Source: Capnocytophaga bilenii (GTDB lineage Bacteria; Bacteroidota; Bacteroidia; Flavobacteriales; Flavobacteriaceae). Taken from it: 64,000 bases of DNA. Made by a program: the position numbers and the translations under genes. The notes under the pieces are model-generated. The model saw nothing but the letters and a program-made list of their open reading frames with translations, was not told the DNA's origin and did no database searches. Shown here one piece after another: positions 27,616 through 35,731 of the stretch; the first letter of the stretch is position 1; each line of letters starts with the position of its first letter. Location: contig NZ_JAGDYP010000001.1 of assembly GCF_017565765.1 (NCBI RefSeq), positions 152,358 through 216,357 of the forward strand. The letters run 5' to 3'.

Positions 27616-27779
27616 TTAAATAGTGTTGTTCCCTAAATAGTTAAACATAAATTTATAAGCTATATTTCTGTTGGCTTGTTCTGAAAGTTCTTTTATAAGC
27701 TTATCTTTTTCAGCATTGGTTAGTTTTTTTTAGCTTCTTTTTTAGCGGGTTTAGCTGTTTTTGTAATTAATGTCTGCAT
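27616..27779 (-). pseudogene. Small lysine-rich gene broken at an A8 tract
   Basis: From the ATG at 27779 the frame runs 19 codons (MQTLITKTAKPAKKEAKKN) and stops at 27720-27722, just after eight consecutive A residues (27724-27731). With one extra A the frame continues as LTNAEKDKLIKELSEQ to a TAA at 27616, giving a 54-aa protein that looks like normal coding sequence. It may be a pseudogene, a sequencing indel, or a gene expressed by slippage on A8. It is the last element on the strand of the RiPP-like cluster, 102 nt after the M50 gene. Confidence 0.6.
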
Positions 27780-27881
27780 AGTATTTTAGTTTTTGTGGTT
27801 ACACAAGGTAATAATAAAATCTGAACAAACAAAAATCTATATATAATTCCAGATTTCTACCAATTCCAGAAACAAGAATAT

Positions 27882-29054
27882 TTATTTTTTGCAGAAAATT
27901 CCCTTTAAAAAGCTGAACAAGAGATAAAAGAATAGCATTGGTACAATCAACTCACCAAATGATACCAAACTAATGGTAGCGTCCTTATTACATAAACTTT
28001 TAAGGAAATGATATAAGTTTTGAGGGAAATGTAATATAGAGTTAGGATTCTTAAATAGTACATAATACACAAACAGTACAATAAAACTATAGCTTATTAA
28101 ACCGTAGACTAATAAGAGAAAATCTATTTTTGTCCACTGTACCTTTTTACCTTTGATCATTCTAAAAATATCACCTATTTTGCGGAAAGAGTGTTGCAAA
28201 AGGTTAGGTTTATTTGTAATATCTGAGAGTATCCAATAACCATCGCTTCTGAGAAATGGATTGAGATTAAAAAAAGTATGTAAACAAACAATAATAGCAA
28301 TGAGAGTTAGACTTATTTGTCCTAACAATAACCCTACTAATGAGAGCAAGGTACAGAAAATGATTTCAAAATACATTCCTGCACAATTTACTACCACCCG
28401 TTGCCATTTCTTGAGTCGCCATACATCAGTAACATCGGCAAAATAAACAGGAGTAAACAAATAGAAACCACCGCCGATTCCTCCGTGTTCTGCCCCAAAA
28501 TGGCTTGCTGCGGTAGCGTGCCCCAATTCGTGAAAAGTAACACTTATAGCCATTACCACCAAAAAGAAAATAACACTTTCTTGCACCTTAAAACTCTTAT
28601 AACCATCTAAAAGTAAATAAAGCTCTGTACCTATCACCATTGTACAGACGAATAAGATAAGCCAAGCGATTTTCTTGCGAAAAAGAAAATGTAGTGAAGG
28701 GGTGATTTTAGCAATAAAACGCTTGCTAAAAATGATAAAACTCAGCTTGAGATAAGAAGGCTTTTGATAAGGTTTTATTTGTTCTTCTTCGCCTTCTAAC
28801 AATCCATACTTTGAGAGTTTGTTGTAAAGAAGAAAGTGCAGAGCGTTTACTGTAATTTTCTTTTCAGATTGCTGGTTGTGTAGTTCACATATCTCTTGAA
28901 GAGAGCGCTCATTGTCTATGAGTGAAAGGAGGTCATAAGTATCTTTATTAATTTTCAAATAATGCTTATGCAGAATGTTACAGAGAATAAACTCTTTATC
29001 ATTGAGTTTATTGAAAGTAATAGAGGGATTAATATGTGGAATTTTGTTTTGCAT
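27882..29054 (-). CDS. PqqD-like domain fused to M50 membrane metalloprotease
   Basis: 390-aa protein. Residues about 1-90 resemble a PqqD-like peptide-binding domain (RiPP recognition element): LNDKEFILCNILHKHYLKIN, then DTYDLLSLID and SLQEICELHN. The rest is an integral membrane site-2-type zinc protease with HELGH (175-179) and the second metal motif NPFLRSDG (265-272), plus about seven helices. Such proteins (YydH-like) process or help export ribosomally made peptides. The ATG overlaps the stop of the terpene-cyclase-like gene (TAATG), so translation is coupled. A longer TTG start at 29063 is unlikely. The peptide-processing role is inferred from domains and neighbours. Confidence 0.85.
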   Translation of the reverse strand: MQNKIPHINPSITFNKLNDKEFILCNILHKHYLKINKDTYDLLSLIDNERSLQEICELHNQQSEKKITVNALHFLLYNKLSKYGLLEGEEEQIKPYQKPSYLKLSFIIFSKRFIAKITPSLHFLFRKKIAWLILFVCTMVIGTELYLLLDGYKSFKVQESVIFFLVVMAISVTFHELGHATAASHFGAEHGGIGGGFYLFTPVYFADVTDVWRLKKWQRVVVNCAGMYFEIIFCTLLSLVGLLLGQISLTLIAIIVCLHTFFNLNPFLRSDGYWILSDITNKPNLLQHSFRKIGDIFRMIKGKKVQWTKIDFLLLVYGLISYSFIVLFVYYVLFKNPNSILHFPQNLYHFLKSLCNKDATISLVSFGELIVPMLFFYLLFSFLKGIFCKK

Positions 29055-30883
29055 TAGAAGCAAAGGGCTTTAAGGGCGTAAGCCGTAGTGAGTGTCTCGC
29101 TTTTATAAGGTTCGTACGCTTTAGGTTTGATAAAGTTCATAGCTTCCCACCCTCCTGAGGTATTTTGAGTAGCAAGCAATTGTTCTTGTAGGATTATAGC
29201 AGTTTCATCAGTGTTGAGCTCCACTATTTTTAAAGTGAGTAAAGCCAATGCCATAGAAAGGGGTTCAGTAGGGAGATGAGTTTTGATATAATTGACAGCA
29301 CGCTGTATCTGGTTTGTATATTGCTCACTAAAGCGTTGCAACAAGCGCACACAAACGTAGGTACCATAGTAATTGCCGTAATACCAACGACTCTCCCAAT
29401 AACCTTCTTCTTTTTGTTGAGAGAATAAATAACTAATTCCTTTTTGGATAACAGACAAATAGGCTTTTGGGTCATAAAGATGGAGCGCATACAAGAAGTT
29501 AGCTACTACCTCCACATCGGGACCTGTACCCCATTTGCTTTCGTTGAAATACTGTTGCTTTTGCTGTAGAGGTGTTAGGTTGTGCTTGGGAAGTATCCAC
29601 GTTTCAATGCCCCCATTAGTACAACTTCTACTATTGATAGCCGTATCAATAGCTTTTTGACAGTGTTTAGCAATCTCATTTTTTTTGCCAATATGAATAA
29701 AGAACTGCATTATTTGCGCCAAATCGTCAATATCAGGAGCTATTTCTTGTACGGTGGGGAAGTATTGCCAAGCGCCTACTTCGGGATTGATACGCTCCAT
29801 AAAGTAGTGGAATTCCTCCTCAAAGAAAGATGTAATGAGCAACTGGTATCTTTGAGCAATAGTGTAAAAGCAATCGTCTAATAGTGCACGTTGGAAAGTA
29901 TCGGAGGTATGTACCTGACAAGTGTTCTCAAAGCCTTCGGCATTACCTAAGTACATAGTATGTTTCAGTTCAGCGTAATGCTGACGGAAATCTTGCTCTA
30001 TAAAATCCAAGCCTTTGTGTATGCTCTCTTCTTTTACTGCTGAAAAATTGAAAAGAGGGGCAGTGTTTCGTTCTTTTTTAAGAGCAAGAGTGGTTTTTAG
30101 CACAGCCAAATAACCTTCGGTAGTTTCCAAATAGCTTTGGATAGTAGTAATCATCTGCTCAATAGTTTGCAACCACCCGCTGGGAATATTCAGCTCAGCT
30201 ACTACAGCTTTTGCCTTTTCAAACTGTACAATAGCTTCTTTCAGCAAGTCTTGCCCCACGCCTTTTACAAACAAATATTTGTGAAGGGTGTTAGGCTCGT
30301 GTTGTTCTCCTGCAAAATCTACTTTTTGTTGCAACTGATAAACCGCCCAATTGAATTGCCCACGGCGTACATCACGTGCAAAATCTTTTACATCGTCATA
30401 GAGCTGAAACCCTACTGAAAAATAGCGATGTGACAATAATAATTTTTTGTACACAGCCTTGTTTTGAGAGTTGCTTTGTACCCAAAGGCTATCTATAGCT
30501 ATTTTGCCAAAAGCCGACTTGTCATCTGCTAAGCTACTGTATTGTTCAAACGATACTTCAGGGGTAGTAAGTAGGCGTTTTTCGGTTTGTATAGCCTTAA
30601 AGTACTCCGCTTTACGCTGTTGCCATAGTTCCCAAAAAGACGATTTATAACCGTAAATACTTGTGAGAATTTTAATTGTTTCCTCTTGCAAGGCAAGCAT
30701 CTCTACCAATGCTTTTGTATCGCCCTCATCTACTAAGGCGTCTAAACAAAGCACTGCATTGTAATAGGTATAACCTGCTTTGCAGAGCAAATGTAAGGTT
30801 TCAGCACTTATAGTAGGAAAATAAGTGTGAAACAAAGCGGGGTAATGCTTGTAAAATTCTGGAGATTTCTCAGTGGAGGGCAT
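29054..30883 (-). CDS. Terpene synthase/cyclase-like fusion protein
   Basis: 609-aa soluble protein with two halves. The N-terminal half is all-helical, with Asp-rich motifs DALVDEGD (48-55) and DDVKDFARD (163-171) followed by RRGQFNW, like class I isoprenoid synthases. The C-terminal half has DIDD (384-387), the DxDD acid motif of class II terpene cyclases, and squalene-cyclase-type repeats (EEGYWESRWYYGNYYGTYV, SGGWEAMNF). Such fusions make cyclic diterpenoids in other organisms, but no prenyl-diphosphate supply genes lie beside it. It starts 4 nt after the CarboxypepD_reg gene and overlaps the M50 gene by 1 nt. Whether it acts on a free isoprenoid or on a peptide is unknown. Confidence 0.75.
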   Translation of the reverse strand: MPSTEKSPEFYKHYPALFHTYFPTISAETLHLLCKAGYTYYNAVLCLDALVDEGDTKALVEMLALQEETIKILTSIYGYKSSFWELWQQRKAEYFKAIQTEKRLLTTPEVSFEQYSSLADDKSAFGKIAIDSLWVQSNSQNKAVYKKLLLSHRYFSVGFQLYDDVKDFARDVRRGQFNWAVYQLQQKVDFAGEQHEPNTLHKYLFVKGVGQDLLKEAIVQFEKAKAVVAELNIPSGWLQTIEQMITTIQSYLETTEGYLAVLKTTLALKKERNTAPLFNFSAVKEESIHKGLDFIEQDFRQHYAELKHTMYLGNAEGFENTCQVHTSDTFQRALLDDCFYTIAQRYQLLITSFFEEEFHYFMERINPEVGAWQYFPTVQEIAPDIDDLAQIMQFFIHIGKKNEIAKHCQKAIDTAINSRSCTNGGIETWILPKHNLTPLQQKQQYFNESKWGTGPDVEVVANFLYALHLYDPKAYLSVIQKGISYLFSQQKEEGYWESRWYYGNYYGTYVCVRLLQRFSEQYTNQIQRAVNYIKTHLPTEPLSMALALLTLKIVELNTDETAIILQEQLLATQNTSGGWEAMNFIKPKAYEPYKSETLTTAYALKALCF

Positions 30884-30887
30884 AAGG

Positions 30888-32030
30888 CTATTGGTTTATA
30901 AATTCTTGTTCTTCTTTAGTAAGTAAAAACTTGGCTTCACCTTGTTTGTGAGGGGTAACATATTCAAAGAAAGGTTTTTCTACGTCTATTCTATTTTCTT
31001 TTTTGATATGTTTGTTTTGTATACCTGTGCGTAAAAAAGATTGCTCAATATTAACATAATCTTGCTTGTTTTCATATTGAAACATACAACTCATTTTTAC
31101 AGTAAATGAACTGAATAATAATTTATTGTTGTAAGAGGTAAAGGTAAGTTCCCAAGTACCTTTGTTATTAATTGTCTTGTAAGGTATCTTTTTCTTTTCT
31201 GACACTCCGCCTCCATTTATAGGTTTTTGAGTGAATGCAATTCGCTTGATAGCATTAGTAGTATTATCAAAATAAATTACTGAATTTGCAAACTGTATTA
31301 TTTCTTTATTGGAAATAATGTCAAAATCAAAAGTTACAATAGTATGCTCTTTATCCTTTTCTACTTTTTTGATTTGTATATTCTTAGCATTATACAAAAA
31401 CACTAAATATGGATTGAGATGAAGATACTGAAAAATAAAAGTAGGTTCAAAAAATGCTGAGTTGGTTCCGTCTTCAAAATTAGAAATCTTGGAATAATCA
31501 GTATTTTTAAGGTGTATTTGTACATTTTTATTTAATGGTTCTTTAAACTGATATACATAATTCTTACTCCACCAGTCTAATTGTATTTGGTAAAGTCTTC
31601 TTAGAGTATCATTTCTTATCATCTTTTCTCGATAAGTACACTCTACTATCTTTGCCTTAGTGTCATATAATTTGAAGTAATTATCTAAAACATACTTCAC
31701 TCTCTTCTTCAAATCAAAATTGTACAACACAACTTCCTCAAGTTGTATTTCCTGAGGATTGAGATAAATGGTTGCTTTAGCAAAGGTTTTATCTGTGAAA
31801 TTCTTCTTAGTAGTATAGCCTATATGACTCAAAGTAAGGGTATCATTTTCTAAAGCTATTTTTGCCTTGCCTTCTTCGTTAGTAATAGTACCATTGATAG
31901 AGTTAGTATAATATATCTCTACATTACTTATAGGTAGTTTTGTTGTAGCATCAAGTACAGTAAATTCTATTGTTTGAGCTTGTAATAAACTTTGCAACAA
32001 GAAAAATTGTATTAGTAAAACTTTTTTCAT
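30888..32030 (-). CDS. Exported protein with CarboxypepD_reg-like domain
   Basis: 380-aa protein with signal peptide (cleavage near LLQAQ), then a carboxypeptidase-regulatory-like beta-sandwich (residues about 22-95: FTVLDATTKLPISNVEIYY, NEEGKAKI, LSHIGYTTK), then a region rich in beta strands of about 270 residues with no named domain. The fold is common at the N-terminus of TonB-dependent receptors, but no plug or barrel follows. It may act in the periplasm or at the outer membrane. It is the second gene of the RiPP-like cluster, separated from the precursor by a stem-loop. Confidence 0.75.
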   Translation of the reverse strand: MKKVLLIQFFLLQSLLQAQTIEFTVLDATTKLPISNVEIYYTNSINGTITNEEGKAKIALENDTLTLSHIGYTTKKNFTDKTFAKATIYLNPQEIQLEEVVLYNFDLKKRVKYVLDNYFKLYDTKAKIVECTYREKMIRNDTLRRLYQIQLDWWSKNYVYQFKEPLNKNVQIHLKNTDYSKISNFEDGTNSAFFEPTFIFQYLHLNPYLVFLYNAKNIQIKKVEKDKEHTIVTFDFDIISNKEIIQFANSVIYFDNTTNAIKRIAFTQKPINGGGVSEKKKIPYKTINNKGTWELTFTSYNNKLLFSSFTVKMSCMFQYENKQDYVNIEQSFLRTGIQNKHIKKENRIDVEKPFFEYVTPHKQGEAKFLLTKEEQEFINQ

Positions 32031-32047
32031 ACTTAGGTTTTAAAATA

Positions 32048-32074
32048 AGGGTAATTAGAAAAACTAATTACCCT
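32048..32074 (-). terminator. Stem-loop after the precursor-like gene
   Basis: Perfect 11-bp stem AGGGTAATTAG with its complement and a 5-nt loop, starting 13 nt after the stop codon. On the minus strand TATTTTAAAA follows, so it may be a leaky terminator, making precursor transcripts outnumber those for the enzymes. Confidence 0.7.
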
Positions 32075-32087
32075 ATGCGAAATTAAT

Positions 32088-32282
32088 TTATTTAATAGGA
32101 AGTGTTGCTCCAGCTTTACCTCCTAAATTCCCATTGTGGTCTACAGTGATTTCGAAATTCATAGAACCACCACTAAACCATCCCATTTCATAGCGCTTTT
32201 CAAGTTCCTCTACTTCAAACGCATTTACTAAAGCTTTTTCGTCAAGTTCGCAAACTTGCACTTTGTTTACATTTGTTTCCAT
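32088..32282 (-). CDS. RiPP-precursor-like small peptide
   Basis: 64-aa peptide with an acidic helical first half (CELDEKALVNAFEVEELEKR, residues 11-30) and a Gly-rich second half (GWFSGGSMNFEITVD, NGNLGGKAG) ending in LPIK. A leader rich in Glu/Leu followed by a short distinct core is the usual layout of precursors for modified peptides. Gly-Gly at 38-39 or 54-55 could mark a cleavage site. It heads an operon that includes a PqqD-like/M50 protease, and a stem-loop separates it from the enzyme genes. No homologue is recalled; the assignment is by composition and context. Confidence 0.65.
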   Translation of the reverse strand: METNVNKVQVCELDEKALVNAFEVEELEKRYEMGWFSGGSMNFEITVDHNGNLGGKAGATLPIK

Positions 32283-32354
32283 AACTATTTATATTTTAAT
32301 ACTGGAAATCAAACCTTCTTTGGGTAAGGCATCGGTTACTTCCTTTTTACGGTA

Positions 32355-32387
32355 CAAAGATAAAAAAAAGTATTTTAAAGTAACCAA
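32355..32387 (-). promoter_or_regulatory. Promoter of the RiPP-like cluster
   Basis: Minus-strand TATCTTTG (32355-32362) with TTG 22 bp upstream; leader of about 70 nt before the precursor ATG. Confidence 0.6.
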
Positions 32388-32592
32388 AAGAAAAGTACAG
32401 TTTAACTCAAATTTAACAGTAAATTCTTTATAAAATAAACAATTATAAAGGTATAACCTACTAAAATTTTTAGAACTCTTAATTTTTTGAAAAAATGATA
32501 TATTTGGAAGGTATTTTTTAACAACTTAGCAAAGATAGTGTAAAAACGATACTTATCTAATGATAATATAGAGAATATTTTTACAAAAAAAA

Positions 32593-33360
32593 TCAACATA
32601 AAAAATACTGAATTGAATTTAGAATAGCCTTTTGCCCCTCTGCTACATAGCCTGTAGCTGAGCGGTATTTAAACATAAATGCTGTGAGAAACGAATATAA
32701 TTCTCTATCTATAGTTAAGCTAGTGCGTTTAGTGTGTTCTATTAGTACATTTATCTTGTTATATTGGTCTTCTGAAATAATACTGATGTTATTAATGCTG
32801 TTTACCGGTATCTCGATGATATGCAATAGCTTAAAAATGTATAATTTATCTTGACATAGCATAAAGGGAGGTAAGTGATACAATAGTCTCGATACTTGCT
32901 TTACCTTTTCCAAATAGGCAAAATCTTCTTCGCTCATCTCTGCCAAGAGCAGTTGTTGCGCTTGTGTAGTCCTATTGATAATGTAGTATAAATAATAGAA
33001 AATTATTAGCAAATATGGGACAAATGTGGTAATAGACGTTAACAATATATAACCAAAAAGCAAGTAGGGTACGCTATCCATTTGGCGTATCACCTCAAAA
33101 TCGACACACAGCCCAATAAACAGAAAAGGGATTAACGAAAAGACAATTGCTGCGATTATAAAAATATATTTTATAATTTTTTTTCGCTTAGTGATGTATA
33201 GCTGTCTCGCCTCAGGTAGAGGAGAAGACGGGCAATAGGCTTCTACTCGCTTTTCAAAATCATTTCTGTGCGTTTTTAAATACCATTTAAGGGCATAAAA
33301 AACACCTACTGCTACCGAAAGCTCTATAGTAAAAAATAGAATCTGATCCATAAAAAACAT
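32593..33360 (-). CDS. Membrane protein, unknown function
   Basis: 255-aa protein with an N-terminal transmembrane segment (about residues 8-25), two more near 60-85 and 98-130, and a soluble C-terminal domain of about 120 residues (KLYIFKLLHIIEIPVNSI, INVLIEHTKRTSLTID). A second ATG three codons in is equally likely as start. It lies between the tRNA-Ser terminator and the RiPP-like cluster. No family is recognised and no link to either neighbour is evident. Confidence 0.65.
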   Translation of the reverse strand: MFFMDQILFFTIELSVAVGVFYALKWYLKTHRNDFEKRVEAYCPSSPLPEARQLYITKRKKIIKYIFIIAAIVFSLIPFLFIGLCVDFEVIRQMDSVPYLLFGYILLTSITTFVPYLLIIFYYLYYIINRTTQAQQLLLAEMSEEDFAYLEKVKQVSRLLYHLPPFMLCQDKLYIFKLLHIIEIPVNSINNISIISEDQYNKINVLIEHTKRTSLTIDRELYSFLTAFMFKYRSATGYVAEGQKAILNSIQYFLC

Positions 33361-33395
33361 AAAAGCTAAAACAATATCGCATTGTTTTAGCTTTT
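33361..33395 (-). terminator. Terminator after tRNA-Ser
   Basis: Perfect 15-bp stem AAAAGCTAAAACAAT with its complement and a 5-nt loop, 11 nt after the tRNA 3' end. It precedes the membrane-protein gene. Confidence 0.85.
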
Positions 33396-33406
33396 CATAA
33401 ATTTTG

Positions 33407-33491
33407 CGGAGAGAGAGGGATTCGAACCCCCGGAGGTGTTACCCTCAACGGTTTTCAAGACCGCCGCATTAAACCGCTCTGCCATCTCTCC
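33407..33491 (-). tRNA. tRNA-Ser (anticodon TGA)
   Basis: 85-nt class II tRNA with acceptor arm GGAGAGA/TCTCTCC, a long variable arm, T-loop GGTTCGAATCC and anticodon loop CTTGAAA (anticodon TGA, reading UCA/UCG). The discriminator is G and CCA is not encoded. Confidence 0.95.
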
Positions 33492-33529
33492 ATTTGCACC
33501 AATATTCCGTTGTTTCATTTATGCGGGTG

Positions 33530-33559
33530 CAAAGGTACGACTATTTTTTAAACTTGCAA
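33530..33559 (-). promoter_or_regulatory. Promoter of tRNA-Ser
   Basis: Minus strand: TTG (33557-33559), 19 bp spacer, TACCTTTG (33530-33537). Confidence 0.75.
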
Positions 33560-33625
33560 ATTTTTTGTCAAAAAAATATCAACTTTTTTTACTGCAAAAA
33601 TATAATACATTATTAATCAGCGCAT

Positions 33626-35284
33626 TTAATCATTCATTGTCAATAAAAACTCTTCATTGTTCCTACTCTGTTTTATCCTATTTTCCATAAATTCCATTGC
33701 CTCAATAGGGTTCATATCTGCCAAATATTTTCGTAGCACCCAAATTCGGTTCAGTGTCTTTTCGTCAAGTAAAAGGTCATCACGGCGCGTAGAAGAAGCC
33801 ATTAGGTCAATAGCAGGGAAAATACGCCTATTAGCAATACGGCGGTCTAATTGCAGTTCCATATTACCCGTACCTTTAAATTCCTCAAAAATAACCTCAT
33901 CCATTTTAGAACCTGTATCTGTCAGTGCTGTAGCTATGATAGATAAAGAACCACCATTTTCTATATTACGAGCAGCACCAAAAAAGCGCTTCGGACGATG
34001 CAAAGCATTAGCATCCACCCCTCCAGTAAGTATTTTGCCCGAAGCAGGTTGCACCGTATTATAAGCACGCGCCAAGCGAGTTATCGAATCCAGAAGTATC
34101 ACCACATCGTGCCCACATTCCACCATTCGTTTCGCTTTTTCCAATACAATATTAGCTATTTTTACGTGTTCAGCAGCCTCTTTGTCAAAAGTAGAAGCAA
34201 TAATCTCACCACGCACATTGCGTTGCATGTCAGTAACCTCTTCAGGACGCTCATCTATCAGCAGTACCATCAAATACACCTCAGGGTGATTTTTGCTAAT
34301 AGCATTAGCAATTTCTTTTAGTAAGGTCGTTTTTCCCGTTTTAGGTTGTGCCACAATCATTCCTCGTTGTCCCTTACCTATGGGTGCAAAAAGGTCTATT
34401 AAGCGTGTTGAAGTAGTACTTCCCTTGCCAGCCAATTCAAATTTCTCATTAGCAAATACAGGTACTAAGTGTTCAAAAAGCACGCGGTCTCTCACCACTT
34501 GAGGGTCTAACCCATTGATTTTTATAACTTTTAATAACGGATAATACTTTTCTCCCTCTTTAGGCGGACGTACCTCTCCGTGTACCGTATCACCCGTTTG
34601 CAATCCAAATAAACGAATTTGTGAAGGGGAAACATAGATATCATCAGGCGAAGCTAAATAATTATAGTCCGAAGAACGCAAAAAACCATACCCCTCAGGA
34701 GCAATGTCCAACACCCCCTCACAATCAACAATACTATCAAACTCAAAATCAGGAGCGCGATAACGATTCTTTTTCTCCTTATCAAAGTTATAAGAATCTA
34801 TATAACTATCATAGCTATTGTTATTGCTGTTATTATTGTTATTATTGTTATTGTTGTTGCTATTATTGCCGTTACCATTACCATTATTATTACTATTATT
34901 AGTAGTGCTAACAGCAGCATTATTAGGGTTCTGATTTTTGTTTTGCAGATTATTCTTTTTCTGATTATCTTGGTGTGAGCTACCTACTTTTTGTGGAGTA
35001 TCTATTTTTTTCTTCTTTGTTTTCTTGCTCGTAGGCTCTTTTTTAGCAGTAGACTCATTAATTTTCACTTTGGGTAGAGTAGTTGTTTCTTTTTTAGCAG
35101 CAGCTTCTTGTGGTTGGTCGTCAGCCTTATTATCTTCAGCAGGAACTGTTTTTGCTTGATAATTAATAATTTGTTCAATTAGTTCAGGCTTATTTAGCGA
35201 CCTATATTTAGGTACATTTAGCTGCTTAGCCATTTCCTGTAATTCAGTTAGCTTTTTTGCTTTTAATTCTGTAAAATCAGACAT
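33626..35284 (-). CDS. rho: Transcription termination factor Rho with Asn-rich insertion
   Basis: 552-aa hexameric RNA helicase that ends transcription. The N-terminal helical domain (residues 1-45, [13 protein letters not shown]) is followed by a low-complexity insertion to about residue 175: first Lys/Thr/Glu-rich, then nearly pure Asn/Gly/Ser. After it come the RNA-binding cold-shock-like domain ([15 protein letters not shown]), Walker A QPKTGKTT, the Q/R loops and [13 protein letters not shown]. Large disordered inserts at this site are known in Bacteroidota Rho and can promote condensate formation. Length exceeds the 420 residues of E. coli Rho because of the insert. Confidence 0.97.
   Translation of the reverse strand: MSDFTELKAKKLTELQEMAKQLNVPKYRSLNKPELIEQIINYQAKTVPAEDNKADDQPQEAAAKKETTTLPKVKINESTAKKEPTSKKTKKKKIDTPQKVGSSHQDNQKKNNLQNKNQNPNNAAVSTTNNSNNNGNGNGNNSNNNNNNNNNNSNNNSYDSYIDSYNFDKEKKNRYRAPDFEFDSIVDCEGVLDIAPEGYGFLRSSDYNYLASPDDIYVSPSQIRLFGLQTGDTVHGEVRPPKEGEKYYPLLKVIKINGLDPQVVRDRVLFEHLVPVFANEKFELAGKGSTTSTRLIDLFAPIGKGQRGMIVAQPKTGKTTLLKEIANAISKNHPEVYLMVLLIDERPEEVTDMQRNVRGEIIASTFDKEAAEHVKIANIVLEKAKRMVECGHDVVILLDSITRLARAYNTVQPASGKILTGGVDANALHRPKRFFGAARNIENGGSLSIIATALTDTGSKMDEVIFEEFKGTGNMELQLDRRIANRRIFPAIDLMASSTRRDDLLLDEKTLNRIWVLRKYLADMNPIEAMEFMENRIKQSRNNEEFLLTMND
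34817..34900 (-). repeat. Asn-codon low-complexity tract within rho
   Basis: Codes for residues about 129-156 of Rho, almost all Asn with some Gly and Ser, written with both AAT and AAC. Mixed codon use argues for selection on the protein rather than simple slippage. Confidence 0.85.
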
Positions 35285-35415
35285 TTCTAGGTAAAAAATA
35301 GTTGTTATTAAGGTGAATGATTATATACTAGTAGTTGAAAATCTTTGGTTTTTCATTCTTGTTTCTCAGAAAGTTACGTGGTTATTCTGATATAATAAGG
35401 AAGAGGAATCGGGCG

Positions 35416-35445
35416 CAAAGATACAAAATAATGTTTAATGTTCAA
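35416..35445 (-). promoter_or_regulatory. Promoter of rho, with conserved spacer
   Basis: Minus strand: TTG (35443-35445), 19 bp spacer, TATCTTTG (35416-35423); spacer ATTAAACATTATTTTG as at metK. The leader is about 125 nt, long enough for autoregulation. Confidence 0.8.
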
Positions 35446-35680
35446 TTTTTAATAAATATTTTTTTTTGCGCTGCCAATGCCACCCCCAAGTAATTTTTTT
35501 AGTTTGTCTTTTGGTAAAATAAATCTTTAGGTTCGGTCTGTTATTAATTTTATATTGATATTTCTTTATATCTTCAATAGTCATTTGTAGTTGTTTGACA
35601 ACAAAGAAAAACATTTATTTTTGTTCAGTAAATTGCATTTACTACTAGAACTTACAAAAAACAAAATTAAGCACTAATCA

Positions 35681-35710
35681 TTGATAATTAAACATTATTT
35701 CATATCTTTG
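35681..35710 (+). promoter_or_regulatory. Promoter of the MltD-like gene, with conserved spacer
   Basis: TTG (35681-35683), 19 bp spacer containing ATTAAACATTATTTC, TATCTTTG (35703-35710). Confidence 0.8.
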
Positions 35711-35731
35711 CCCCGAAAAATAGTTTCAATA

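Noticed and set aside
32402-32599. 65-aa minus-strand ORF after the 255-aa membrane protein gene
   Set aside because: Composition (Phe, Ile, Leu, Lys) is what AT-rich DNA gives by chance. It overlaps the end of the upstream gene and the region contains the promoter of the RiPP-like cluster.
34621-34902. 93-aa plus-strand ORF rich in Tyr and Cys
   Set aside because: Antisense of the Asn-rich tract in rho; the odd composition comes from that repeat.
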